Shown: positions 33,392-44,798 of the stretch, piece by piece
How positions within the stretch are numbered: position 1 is the first letter of the stretch
How the letters are laid out: the number at the start of each line of letters is the position of its first letter
From: Polyporus tsugae
Lineage: Eukaryota; Basidiomycota; Agaricomycetes; Polyporales; Polyporaceae
DNA: 64,000 bases
NCBI GenBank assembly: GCA_024305745.1
Contig: JAHRBS010000005.1
Location: 1,302,001 to 1,366,000, forward strand
Reading direction: 5' to 3'
Translations under genes and position numbers: made by a program
The notes under the pieces: generated by a model
What the model was told of the DNA's origin: nothing
The model's input: the letters and a program-made list of their open reading frames with translations, nothing else
Databases searched by the model: none

Positions 33392-35198
33392 ATGTTCAAT
33401 GCAGATGTAAGAGCTCAGTACCACATTTGGGTGACATCGGATAGAAGTCGCTGACAAAATTACATGTTTCCTGACTAGACGTCGTCGCACGACTATACAC
33501 GGCAAGCCGGATCAGCGATGCTACGTCTTACTAACAGCGTACGATCCTCATCCATCGAAAATAGGTAGCACAAACCTCACTGCTACGCCCCCTGTAGACC
33601 ATCCTCCGCCTGAAAACTGAACTGGCCACAGCCAAGCGCGAGCGTGAAGACGCCCTCCGCGAATCTACCCTCCTCCGGCTCGAGCGAGACGTCGAACGGA
33701 GTCTCGCCGAGCGCTCCCTGGCGGAGCGGGACTCCGTCAAGGCCGCGCTCGAGCGGTACAACCCCGAGGTGATCAACCGCCAGGAGGAACTCTGCAACAT
33801 CGATGCGCAGCTCCAGCACGAGGCCGACATCGAGAAGCTCCACCGCCCCGCGCTGAGCTGCCCGCTGCGCGGCGACCCCCTCATGCGCATGCGTCAGGGG
33901 CTCACGTACCTCGGGGTAAGGCGCGGTCCTAACTCGCACTTGGTTGACGGACAGCCGAGGGTGAGTGCTTCTTTGAATTCGTAGCGGGAGGAGCTCTAGA
34001 GAGAAGCGGTGGGCTGATGAGGGTTGGGGCAGTACCAGCAATTCTGGGACTGGCTGACGACGCGCCCGGAGATCGAGGCGGCGAACGAGGACGCGCCATA
34101 TGCTGGACATGTGAACGCGCAGCGCGCTTTGCCTGCATTTTCCGAGGTGCGTTGTCCATCGGTGCGACTTTGCGACGCCCATGGTTTTCTCATGCCCGAG
34201 GCGATCTTTCCAGGAAGCCAATCGCGTGTGGTGAGTGCCTACAACCATCGTGCCCCAAGAAATCGCATCATCTTCTCTCACACATCTTGTAGCAAGTCAC
34301 GCTCCCTCTTCGTCGACACCCTCGCGTTTTGGCGCAAAGAGCCGGCGGACAAGCACTACGGCGTCTTCATCTGTTCAGACTACAAGTATGATCCTACGAA
34401 GCGCGTCTGGATCCGCACGGACGAAGCATACGCCTGTGGCGAGCAGACCCGCGAGGTGTTTTTCGCACAGGGAGGCAAGACGTACTACGCCGGGACGTAC
34501 ATGTGCCACACCGGTCCCGCGCACCTTCGCGTGCACCATCTTGGGGAGCTTGGAAACGAGGTGCGCAGTGCTCTCCACTTCTACGCGTTCGCGCGCCTAT
34601 CTTCCTAACGTTTACGCTTCTCTCCTATTCTCAGAATCTCCTTCAAGCCATCGCTTCGACGACCCATGGTGGCGGCAAGCACCACGGTGACGAAAAGCAA
34701 GCCATCACGGAGCTCTACCGGGAGGGCACGCTCACAGTCCGCGTCCTTGGGCTCGAGCGCATCGGGTTCAACCGCCAGCTGTACAACAAGCTCACGGCGC
34801 AGTGCCGCCGGCGCGAGGGCGAGAAGGCGCAGCGGCGGAAAGATAAGCGTAAGAGATGCGTATACACCGGTCCGCCGCTCCCTGCTCCAGTGATCCCTGG
34901 CCCAGTCTGGGCAGCCCTCGCGCCTCCGGCTCCCGCACCATATAGTATCGGCATGAAGCGCGGAAGAGAGGAATATGACGAAGATGACGAGTACGACGAT
35001 GACGAGGACGACCAGCCATGGAAGGTCCAGAAGATCGAGGACGAAGAGGAAGACGAGGGATGGGAGGAATCGGAGGAACTTGAGCCTCTGGGGCAATACT
35101 ACGGGGAAGAGGAGGACTACGAGGAAGAGGAATACTACGAAGAAGAAGAACACGACAGTCCCATCAAATTCGAGGATTGCGAAGTACGTATTCCATGA
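33392..35198 (+). CDS. DUF6697-like coiled-coil protein (paralogue 2)
   Basis: Four exons are well supported (33598-33915, 34033-34230, 34297-34560, 34635-35198; 447 aa). A tiny ATG exon 33392-33406 in the right phase is a candidate start but is uncertain. The N-terminal 70 residues are a long Arg/Glu/Leu coiled coil (LRLKTELATAKREREDALRE). The second exon begins YQQFWDWL. The core contains DTLAFWRKEP, HYGVFICSDYKYDP and YYAGTYMCHTGPAHLRVHHL. The C-terminal domain (TLTVRVLGLERIGFNRQLYNKL) matches paralogue 1. The tail adds a Pro-rich segment and a 60-residue Asp/Glu/Tyr run absent from paralogue 1. Function unknown; coiled coil plus acidic tail suggests protein binding. Confidence 0.7.
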
Positions 35199-35589
35199 CC
35201 TCACTATGATTGCGCAGGTACTAATGTTCGGTTGTGCAGTACTAAGGACTCATGGAAGCTGCGAAGGACGCTGACTGCCGCGCTACTGTATTATATTCGA
35301 CCCTTCAGATGCCTAGTTCTCAATTTATTGTATCTATCCTACTGTCCTACTGTACCTCCACCTTGTTTCCGTTTCGCTCTGCACCTGGAGCAGACGAATT
35401 ACTTCACTGAAGTGCCAGACCGGGATTCGAACACAAGAACAGGAAGAATTCGGACCGGACCGGATCGGGCGTCCGGCGTGCCTTGGTTCGCTCTAGTGGT
35501 TCGCGAGTTGAACGTCGCTTGAACGTTGAACGTTGACCACTTGCCACTGCCTCACCCTGCTCACAGTCCCAGGTTACACCCTCGACGGC

Positions 35590-36172
35590 ATGTACAATCT
35601 GTTCCAAAGGTCATGCGGGATACCGCGCTGTTTGCGGACATACAGATCTCTCAGACCTCAATCATACGCGTACGCTATTGGTCGCGCGATGTCCTCCCAA
35701 GTAGATAGTGCGCCAGCGCGCCACAAGTTCATCGTTTACGCACCCGACATGTCCGACGAGGGCGCCTTCCAGCGTCGGTTGAGCGTTCGTCAGTCGCACC
35801 TTGATAACGCTACGAACCAGGCGAAGAAGGGCATCGTCAGTAAGTCCCTTTCCTATGAACATGCTTGCCACTCCCGCTGATGGGATAAACGACACTTCAT
35901 CAGAGGTTGGAGGAGCGATGCTTACCCCAGAATCCATCGTTCCGGGGGCGGATAAGAAGATGGTCGGATCGATCTTCATCTGTGAGGCTGATAGCCTCGA
36001 GGCCGCCCGCAACCTTATGGAAAACGACGTGTATTACACGAACGGGGTGGTGAGTCGCCTTCCTTCGTGTCGATCCAGTGTGCTTTCCTGAAACTGCCCG
36101 TAGTGGGACAAGGAGAAGTTGGTGATACTACCTTTGGCTCTTGCCATCGCCAATCTTCCGATCACCCCATAA
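35590..36172 (+). CDS. YCII-domain protein, probably mitochondrial
   Basis: Three exons (35590-35839, 35904-36049, 36104-36172) give 154 aa. YCII proteins are small ferredoxin-like alpha/beta proteins, some with dehydrochlorinase-like activity. Hallmarks are KFIVYAPDMSDEGAFQRRL...R..HL, GGAMLTPESIVPG, MVGSIFICEADSLEAARNLMENDVYYTNGVWDKEKLVILPL. From the ATG at 35590 the first 33 residues are Arg/Ser/Tyr-rich with no acidic residue, as in a mitochondrial presequence. The ATG at 35689 (MSSQVDSAP) would give a 121-aa cytosolic form. Start choice is uncertain and both may be used. Confidence 0.85.
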
Positions 36173-37605
36173 ATATGATCAGCTTTGAACGCTCACGTAA
36201 CTCTATGCACCCGCTCGGCCTCAAGCTGAGGCAGTGTTGGACGTCTCGAAATTGGCGTTGAGATACGCTTCAACTTATACAGCTCACGATTACAAGGAGA
36301 GTTACAGGCACAAGACGACAGCTATGCTCCCAACCCTACAGGAGTCAACTGATTTTACGATCACCTTTTTGCTGCACATGAAGTGAGTGAAACGCTTCCC
36401 TACATAAACGTCATGCCAATCTCACCTCCCGCCTTTACTAGTTTCGTGTCCGACGGTCCCTCCTCGCCTCGATGAGAGGAACGGCATCACCATTGCTCAT
36501 ACGCTGGTCGCGAGGTTTCGGATGCCTGTCCGCTTTCGTCTCGGACCTCGGAACACTTTGCACCTTGCTGGTGCCAGCCTGGTGTCGCTGATGGATTTGT
36601 GTTATGGACGAACACCTAGGTCGCTGGAAGGCTAGCGGTCCATGGATCGGCACGACTCTGCGTGGATCAATGGCTTGAAGTGCGGATGGGGACGACTGTT
36701 GCTTGTTTGCATTCGGGTTCAGTGGGCGTTTCGCGGATTCGGCGGACAGCGTGCGGTGGTCTTAGAGGTAAAGGTCAGCTCCTAGATAACGCGCTTCTCC
36801 GCACCATAAGGCAAGCATACATACCTTTCTGTTGTGTTTTCTGCGTCGCCTTCTAATTACGTTGGTCAGATGTATGAGGTAGCGTGGAAGAGGGAGGCTT
36901 GTGGAGGACGATAGCCTGCGGAGCAGTGTTTCTGCGACAGGGGAGAAAGAGGGAGAAGGATAGCTTTGTTTGGGGCATGTGTTGAGGTGAGTCCAAGTAA
37001 GGATGGTCGTCGGTATGTAGTCGCTCAATCCTTATCTCGTTTATACTGGGCATTATATACCTGTCGTCATGGACGCCTGGAGGCCAGCGTGGCTATCCAG
37101 TGCCTCTCCCCTGATTCCTTCCGATAGCCATGTTTTCCTTTCGGGTGACTGGTGTTTTGAAGCATGTCTGGATCTCCGTTACCTCTGGACATCGGACAAT
37201 AGTCACACCATGATTCAGATGATGCTCATCATGCAATACAAGCGACTTTGCAGCGAAACGTTCCGCTAGCACCATCACTCCGCTGGTGCCCCCCACCCCC
37301 CGCCATGCACCAGCCTTCCCGCACACCTGGTTATCCCTTGCGCATGGTACGAGTAATTATCGCAGAATTTACCACACAAACTGACGTTTCGTGAAACCCC
37401 GACCTATCCCGGACAATACACGTAGTAACGCCACTAGGTATCTACCGTACTCCAAGCCCAACGTCCAGATTTCGCAACACCGTTCTCATACTATCCATTC
37501 TTGCAGATACCCAACAACCCTGGGTTCCCTTCGAATATCTCCGATTCTGAGGACAATGCTCGTCTCGGCACCCTCAAGGTCAACCCCTTCCCGAGTCGGC
37601 CTCAG
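36173..37605. other. Intergenic, no gene resolved
   Basis: A minus-strand TATATAATG near 37,050-37,060 could be a promoter, with frames of 66-88 codons below it (36762-37053). None has recognisable features or a supported splice pattern. Confidence 0.35.
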
Positions 37606-38466
37606 TCAACGCGAACGTGCTGACTCCTGTCTCGCCCCATAGAATCGCGATCGCACGGGATGGGCCCGTAGAGAGGTCGTGTCTTCCGTCCTCTCCGTGT
37701 CCCGTCCCGCGAGGGAGCAACACATGTGTGTGGGCAGGGCAACGCGAGGGCATTCCAGCGGAGAGCGGGGGTCTTGCCCGCGCTGCGAAAGCGTATGTGT
37801 GGTGGCCGGGCCAGGGGACAAAAGTAGCAGTTCGTCACTGCAGCGACTTTGTGGCGCGACTTGGACCTGCTTCACGCCCTGCGGGTCGCGAGGCGGAAGA
37901 GGACCGGACTGTTTGCGTCGAACCACGCCTCGCGTGTCGAGTGGCAAACCACCACCCGGAGTCATATGGGGCGCGACTCGCCTCTCCTTTGGACCGGTCT
38001 CGTAGATCACCGCCTCTTCCCTTTCCCCTGCTGGAACGCCTCCAGATCGACGTAGTTCATACGGAATACCCGGCGCAGACGACGCGGAGACCGAGTCGTC
38101 ACACGAAGTCAGATCCTCTTGCCCAACACCGATATCGCTAGCCAACTCGCGGGAGTATTTGTCGCCGCATATCTGGTTGATGGCTCGGTATAGTTCGGAA
38201 ATTGGCGTCGAGCAGCGGTCGACGCACGCCGCTGCGTTCAACGCTGACCCCACCGCCGTGACGTCTGCGACATTCCCGGAGCGGGAGAGTGAAGGGCAGC
38301 CTCTCGCGCCACAGTGGTCCACGGGGAGCCGGTGGTGGTCGCTAGACTGGAGCATGGCGCGGCGGGCGTACGTCTGATTTCTGGGGAGTAGTGTTTTGGG
38401 ATGATAGTAAGCCGAAATCTCTCCGTGAGTGAGGTCGAAGGCGGTGGAGAGAGGGACAATCCGCAT
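37606..38466 (-). CDS. Hypothetical protein, 286 aa
   Basis: An uninterrupted minus-strand frame from the ATG at 38466 to the stop at 37606. An in-frame ATG at 38613 would prepend a hydrophobic signal-like leader (SLYVLLLLATCP). The chain has a scattering of Cys, a short plausible helical segment (DRCSTPISELYRAINQICGDKYSRELASDIG, about residues 74-104) and a Pro/Arg/Ser-rich second half. I do not recognise it. It may be lineage-specific or a chance frame in GC-rich DNA. Length and the helical segment favour a gene. Confidence 0.4.
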   Translation of the reverse strand: MRIVPLSTAFDLTHGEISAYYHPKTLLPRNQTYARRAMLQSSDHHRLPVDHCGARGCPSLSRSGNVADVTAVGSALNAAACVDRCSTPISELYRAINQICGDKYSRELASDIGVGQEDLTSCDDSVSASSAPGIPYELRRSGGVPAGEREEAVIYETGPKERRVAPHMTPGGGLPLDTRGVVRRKQSGPLPPRDPQGVKQVQVAPQSRCSDELLLLSPGPATTHTLSQRGQDPRSPLECPRVALPTHMCCSLAGRDTERTEDTTSLRAHPVRSRFYGARQESARSR

Positions 38467-39165
38467 GGTGGCGGGGGGAGACGGGAGGAACTTTCGGGTG
38501 TTGTCGGTACTTCGAGTGCACACCTCAGGCTGAGGTTGTCTCGTATACATAAAGGTCTGTGAAACGTATTGTGTTGGACACGTAGCAAGTAACAAAAGAA
38601 CATACAAGCTCATCCAGCACAGGTTGGGCGACAAATGGAGGAGTTTTTACAGATCGCCCATCCCACAATTTCTCTGTACGCTGGGAAATTACGACCATCA
38701 CCATATTGATTACGAAGCTACGAGCGGTCCGCGCCTGAAATCAACACAGCGATTTCTTTTGTCTTCACTGCCATATCAGTTTAGCGCGGTTCTCTGAGCG
38801 TCGCCATGACTCAGCCTCGGAGGACTCGTAGAGTTAAAACGGTCAATCTGGCACAGTTTGACTCTCGGGCAGGGGAGGCGATCATTATGCTACACTCACC
38901 CAGAATCAGCACTTTCGTGTAGTGCAATAAAGTCAGAGTAGTGACTATATTCGCCACATACCTGTGGTCCGACTCGGAGGTCTTCACCTATCTTTCCCTA
39001 CGACTGAATCTTCCAACACAGTGACAGAGATATAGATGCTTAGGTCTCTCGAACATGAGCATCTGTCGCAACGGAAGTTTCGTGGAAGCTAACTAGACAG
39101 AGCCATCGTCATTCAGTACAGGTGTGCAGATCTGGAACGGGTGGTCAACGGCATACATGAGCGGT
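38467..39165. other. Intergenic, no gene seen
   Basis: Moderately A/T-rich with no long frame. It probably includes the upstream region of the minus gene ending at 37606 and the 3' flank of the F-box gene. Confidence 0.4.
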
Positions 39166-40842
39166 CTACGACGACATCGGTCGCTCCACACGTTCTACAC
39201 CACTCGGGTAGTGCTTGCGGGCGATCTGCATCGCGCGCAAGAGCAGCGAGATATTCTCCGAGTCCTCCAGGTACGGGTTGGGATTATCTCCATAACCAGG
39301 CAACTCTTCAATACCGGACTCCAGCTTGAGGCGCGGGAAGAGGCGATCGAGGACAACCGCGACCTGGAGCTGGGTCTCGTCGTCCCTGGCACCAACTAGG
39401 TTCTGGATGCACAGGTCGAGCGGGCCATGCCCCATGAGAGGGACACTGTCGGCTTGCGGCAGTCTGCTGGCGTTGAGGTCGGGGATGCAGAGCCGGTCGA
39501 GCTGGGGGCACCGGCGCGCGAGTTCGACCAGCTCGTGGAGCGTCGGACGCTCGACCGAGCCCGGCACCCTATCTGGGTTCGAAAGGGTGGTTTCGCCTTG
39601 AATCAGGATAAGGGCGCGCAGCTTGGGCCATGCGTGGGAGAAGCGTTCGAGGTCCTCGTTGCGGAGAGGTAACTGTTCCTCAAAGAAGAACTCGAGTTCC
39701 TCTAGATTGACGAATGGTAGGAGGGGCTCGAGGAGGTTCATTAGGAATCGCGGAGGACGACGGAAGTCGTCGAGTTCTGCCCGGAAGCGGGTGAGTGTGT
39801 GCGGTTCGAGGTGTCGACATATTGACGCGAGGGAGATATCGAAGCCATCCGCGGAGTGGGAGCCGAGCTGGAGATAAAGGTCGTTAAGTCGGGGCATAGG
39901 GGATGCGAGCATGAAGCGCGTGAGATGGGCTGGTTGGCAACAAAGGTCAAGTTTCGTGAGTTTTTGGAAGCCATCCTTCAGGCCGAGCAGCGCAGACTCG
40001 GTCGAGTCTCGAAGAAGAATGGATGCTTGCAGATGCGTGAGGTTCCCGAGGTTGGTGAGCGTAAGGAGAACGTCCTCGTCGAGTGGTGAACAGTCACTGA
40101 GATCCAGTTGCTCCATCTTGGTGAAACGCGATAAGCACATGAGGTGTTCACGACCAATGTTCATGTACGGAAAGAAGGAGAGCCGGACTAATCCGGGAGA
40201 CGTCATGGAGACCTCTTCCAACGTCCTCCCAGCAATGGTGGCGATTGTGGTTTTATCACCCTGGTCTGTGTCAACCGAGAGTGAGAGATGGCGCAGAGAT
40301 GGAGAGGCAAGGCAATGAATCGGGCTAAAGCTGGCCTGAGTTGCGTGCCACATACTCATGCTAAGTTTCCGTAGATTGGGGAAAAGAAGGGTGCCTTGGC
40401 ATTGCTCCAGTATAGTCGGCCAAACCGATGGATCGAGACTAGCATCCTGGAACAGGCTGATGCTGCGCACACGACTCGCGTAGGTCTGCAATCGCGACCA
40501 TGCCTCAGGCGTAATCTCTCCCGTAAGATGCTTTCCAAAGAGTGCATGTGTTAGATAATAGTACATGTATCTGAAAATATGCGCCTGTCACGAATCACTC
40601 ACGTGTGTGGAATCGCGGCGCTGATAATTGGGCAAAAGCTTGAGGAGAGGGTGGATGTCGTCCAAATTGTTCCATAATTTATCCAGGGAGGGGTCCAGGA
40701 GTGCATGACAGGAGAGCGCGAGCGACAGTAAGGTGCGCTGGAAAGCACGGCGTGCAGCTAAGAAAATTTTGCCGTCGTAATCGTCATTGTCGTCGCTGTC
40801 TGTCGGCTCGAGGTGGTTCAGGATTTCGTGGAACGTGTCGTG
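39166..40842 (-). CDS. F-box/LRR protein (5' exon not resolved)
   Basis: Two exons are clear: 40842-40603 (80 codons) and 40530-39166 (454 codons plus stop), joined by a 72-bp intron. The first begins HDTFHEILNHLEP, the start of a fungal F-box, with TLLSLALSCHALLDPSLDKLWNNLDDIHPLLKLLP. The second starts HLTGEITPEAWSRLQTYASRVRSI and contains irregular leucine-rich repeats (FPNLRKLSM, SLRHLSLSV, KMEQLDLSD, KLTKLDLCC, NLEELEFFF). The F-box would bind Skp1 in an SCF ubiquitin ligase while the repeats select substrates. Such genes are hugely expanded in mushrooms. The ATG exon lies upstream of 40,842 and could not be placed. Confidence 0.85.
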
Positions 40843-42748
40843 CTAACCTGCCAAGGCGAGGAAAGGAACAGCTGGCATAGGTTGACTAGTTACCACAGTA
40901 AGCATCACAGACATGAATATGTTTCTCTTGCACGAGACTCACATGCGACGGTATGACAGAAGTATGAAAACGCAGTCAGAGCGACTTGTGGAACGGCACT
41001 GGAATTAAGGCCAGACCGTCATACAAGTCAATATGGGGCTCCCTCAAAGCGTATATCAATGCTCACCTTGGAAAAGAAGTCAGAAGGTCGTCGGCCGGCT
41101 GGTCATGTAGCAATTCGAGTCCAAGCTGCTGAAGGACAGTAATGATGGTGATGGTGAAAGAATTGACCGGCGCTTCCACGACGACGATACCACCCTGATT
41201 CCTACCACGACTCGGACTACATACCATGCCGCTACAGCTACTACATGTCCTCAACGCTGGTTAACTACTCTGATATTGCACTAGCTTCGTTCTATGTACA
41301 CTGTGTGATCCTCTCTGGACACTCGGGCCACCATCCCCACAGTTCCCCATCCAATTTGCTGGCTGCCCGGTGTCTAGATCATCTCCCGTAAACGACGAAG
41401 GCATCAAGCTACAATCTTCCCCATCGTGCGCTTCGGAGAAGCCGTGCATGACTTGACCGGAACGAACTGGAGGATGGCGATTCAATGCATTTCTGGTCGT
41501 GATGGTGCGTGATTCGCTTCGTTCACCTGCGCTCTCCCTCAATTCTCCTGTCATCATGTGCACACCACCGTCATCGACTCAACGGGGACAAGCTCTGGCC
41601 CGTGTCGTATCCGTTCGGGATGCTTGTGCTAGTGTTAAAGAAGCCATGGGCATCCTGCCTACGCGAGAACTTACGAACTGGTTTACCTCTTGAAGTAGCC
41701 TCCCATGGACTGCATCTGAGGTAACCGGCTCGGGAGCTCTCACGCATGCATTTTGGCTGAGCCGATGCTCTCGAGCTCCTGGCAAAACGATCTCCCTACC
41801 TTCGTACGCGCGGTGGGTGCCCGTACCACATATGCATATTCGTGCATAGCGGTCATGGCGGCTTTCGCTTTTGCCAGAGCACTCATATCAACCTATAAGC
41901 ATTAGTGTACCATTAACACTCTGTAAGACGCCTACGAACTGTTGTGGGTGTTCCTGAATAATGCAGTCTTCGCATACGTACATGCATACAGGACACGAAC
42001 ATCACACCCCTCTCCGCCATCCTGGCCCATAGGCTGGCCACGCCGATGACAAGAGTTGTTTCTGCTCGCGCGGGGTTCCCTCTGCGAAACCACCCCGGTC
42101 TCCAACTGAAGGTGCAGAGGTTGATATCGTGAAGCGGATGAGGTTAGTCCGGAGGTTAGGAAAAGATGCTGCATACGTTTACAGGACAGTTTGCTGCGGT
42201 AACTTGTAAGTGTCCTCATCCGCGAAGAATTTGGAGTGTTGAGCTGACCGATGCCGCTACCTCGTTAGGTTCTCCATAACCTTGTTTATATTCGTTTGGC
42301 GTCCAGAGGACTGTGACGCCCCGCGCATCGCGTGGTGGATGGGTAGCGTATGACGCAGCGAACTGGGCAAGGGGCGACGTCGTTTGAAGACGAATGGTCG
42401 GCTATCACAACGGAAGTCAGTGGGCGATGGAGTGGGCGCATAGTAGGGACTCGCGCACCCTTAGTGAGAAAGCAGCAATAACAATGTTTGCGTCGATAGT
42501 CTTTGACACGCTCGCAGGTGGGCGCATGGTTCCGGGCGCAACGCCCGGGACTCATGTGGACGAAGTTGCCATCCTCTGTGTCGCGGGTGAGTTACTGAGC
42601 TAACTTGCTTGAACACATCTAATACAGCTATCTACATCTAGTACTCGCTCCTCGATCATCTCGCCCATCCAGTAGAATCGTGATCTAGCTTGGTACGCCG
42701 CCCTCAGCCTTGTTGTCTGTACCCCTAACTCTGACCTCCACGACGACC
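40843..42748. other. Mostly intergenic
   Basis: The first few hundred bases should hold the missing N-terminal exon of the F-box gene. Frames at 41063-41254 minus, 41261-41563 minus and 42394-42603 plus have no family features. No promoter or repeat stands out. Confidence 0.4.
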
Positions 42749-43603
42749 CTAAACAGGCCCTGAAAAATCCTGCTGCTCCTCAACCCAAGTCTGCGACGTG
42801 GACACGAGGCCCGGACGAGCATAGTAACCGGCCGCATATCCTCCCATCGCAACCACCTGCTCCGAATGCGCCGCGCCAGGACTTCCAGCGTACGCCATCG
42901 GTGCACCGTACCCCGCCGCATACCCGAATCCGGATCCTTGCCCGTATCCCGGACCCCCAGCCTGGGGCGCGACCTGCGACTCCTGACCGCGCCGGATCCG
43001 CCTAGAATCCGTCGTATCTTTCCGCCTGTTGAACACCTCGTGCGCGGCATTCCGCATCTCGAGCCGCGCGTCCTCGCCGCCTTCGCAACGGCACACCGTG
43101 GCCGCCTGGAGACAGATCTGGCAGGGTATGGAGTCGAGGGGGCGCTCGCCGTGCCGACTTCGCTCGGCGCGATCGCGAGTGCGAGATCGGGTGTAGATGG
43201 TCGACGCCACCACGGTGCGCCCCGGGGAGACGGACCCGTAGTCTGATGCTGGTAGTGATGCGCACAACGTCGGCGGTGGGCTCTGTGGGTAGTGGCCGGT
43301 ACCGGCATGGGTCGGGACAGCGAGGGGAGGGATAACACGACCGGTGTTGGGCGAAAGAAGGTGTGGAGGCTGAGTGGCCGCTGCCCGGTGTGGCGGAAGG
43401 GGGGTGACCCACTGGGAGGGGCTCGGCGAGGACGACCGTGACGACACACCGTCGACCCAGGAGGAGACCGTGGTGGACGTGGAGGAGCGCGGCGAGGCGA
43501 AGGTCCTGCCAGGCGACGAAAAGATAGTGCGGCCGTCTTCCGATACGGTGCCATCGACGCGGTGGAATGGGGTGGGCGCACGTCTCGACGGGTTGAATGA
43601 CAT
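42749..43603 (-). CDS. Hypothetical Ser/Pro-rich protein with Cys motif (block member A)
   Basis: A single 284-aa frame from ATG 43603, with a TATA-like CATAAAAGG about 85 bp upstream. The first 150 residues are Ser/Pro/Thr-rich and probably disordered. Then comes a short structured stretch, SIPCQICLQAATVCRCEG (C-x2-C-x6-C-x-C) followed by RLEMRNAAHEVFNRRK. The end is a Gly/Tyr/Ala-rich low-complexity tail (GYGQGSGFGYAAGYGAP). A diverged, frameshifted homologue lies at 57.9-58.7 kb. The best conserved part between the two is the Cys stretch and the helix after it, which suggests that this is the functional core. No known family; a possible small zinc-binding module is inference only. Confidence 0.6.
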   Translation of the reverse strand: MSFNPSRRAPTPFHRVDGTVSEDGRTIFSSPGRTFASPRSSTSTTVSSWVDGVSSRSSSPSPSQWVTPLPPHRAAATQPPHLLSPNTGRVIPPLAVPTHAGTGHYPQSPPPTLCASLPASDYGSVSPGRTVVASTIYTRSRTRDRAERSRHGERPLDSIPCQICLQAATVCRCEGGEDARLEMRNAAHEVFNRRKDTTDSRRIRRGQESQVAPQAGGPGYGQGSGFGYAAGYGAPMAYAGSPGAAHSEQVVAMGGYAAGYYARPGLVSTSQTWVEEQQDFSGPV

Positions 43604-43684
43604 GATGCGTTGAATTGTGAACGGTTGGTGTGTGCGTGTACGCTTGGAGTTCGAGTGGTGAGACTCATAACGCAGCAGCCCCCC

Positions 43685-43693
43685 TTTTATGCA
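43685..43693 (-). promoter_or_regulatory. TATA-like box of block member A
   Basis: Minus strand CATAAAAGG, 80-90 bp before the ATG at 43603. Confidence 0.45.
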
Positions 43694-44798
43694 ACGCTTG
43701 TCAGCCTCATACAGCTGGTCATTGATCGGTCAGCAACGCCAATGCAGGAAAGCGCGATAGGGAACGCCGTATCCAACGCACCTTCACCCGGGCCCATGGC
43801 CGTGTTGGTTTTCATCCCGCGTCCCGTCGGAGCAGCGATTTGGTCGCAGACTCGTATCCCGGGGGCGCGGAACGCGAGGTCTAAGCCTCGTCCATTCGAC
43901 CTCTCCAGATACCGCACAACAAACCGCCGTCAAGCCTAAGCATGATGCGTGCGGGCCCGGGTGTGTATGTGACGGACGTCGGACAGTATCTCGGAGATCG
44001 TCAATGATCAGTTTCCTTTTTGTAGATGACCTTGAACCATATCTCGGCCATACAGCTCGACAGGGCACTAGCCAGCTGGAGAATTCGAATGGACAACTGT
44101 TTGACTCTGGACGGTTGTACATGTATACACTCGATACGCGCATACAAACGAATTCGAGAGCATCTCCTGCGAGGCCGAGCCTGCGAGAAGTCAGCCGGAG
44201 ATGGCCGGGAACGTCGCGCCGTTGAATAAGTACATACAACCTCTAACACTAACAGGACAAGACCAACTCACAAGAGCGTCTGCGAAAGAACAACCCCGTC
44301 AGATGCGACGTTGGCGGGCAAATGCGAAATCCAAGAAGTTTCCCATTCGAACCTCCGGTTTGCGATCCGAGTCGGAGCATGTGTAGATATCAGAACCACA
44401 CCGGCTGCGGCTGGATACTGCACAGACCTTCATCCCATACGAAGTCGGCCGAAATCTCCCCCCTGGTTTGTTTGAACCTACATCAAGTACTATGGTACAC
44501 TCTTTCGGTCGGAGCTGACACTGCTAATCGCATCTCCAGTGGACAACGTCTTCAAAGTCTTTCTGTTCCCGACCCTCCCCTTCTACGCATTACGGGTCCT
44601 CACTCGGACACGAATCAGCACTAGAGATCGTGGACACAGCGCCTTGGCGATGGTCCTCAAGCAGCGACGATGCTGTGAGGGGATAGTTGGGATGGATGTG
44701 CACGCTGTTCATCCGACAGACCCTGTTTTTCCATATAGCTTCCACCTCTGCCATCACGATGTGAACACAGCGCAGTACAAGTACCATCGAATGCGTGA

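Noticed and set aside
35401..35450. Possible tRNA T-arm (GGGATTCGAACA on the plus strand)
   Set aside because: The bases around the loop do not pair into a T stem, and no acceptor or anticodon arm fits.
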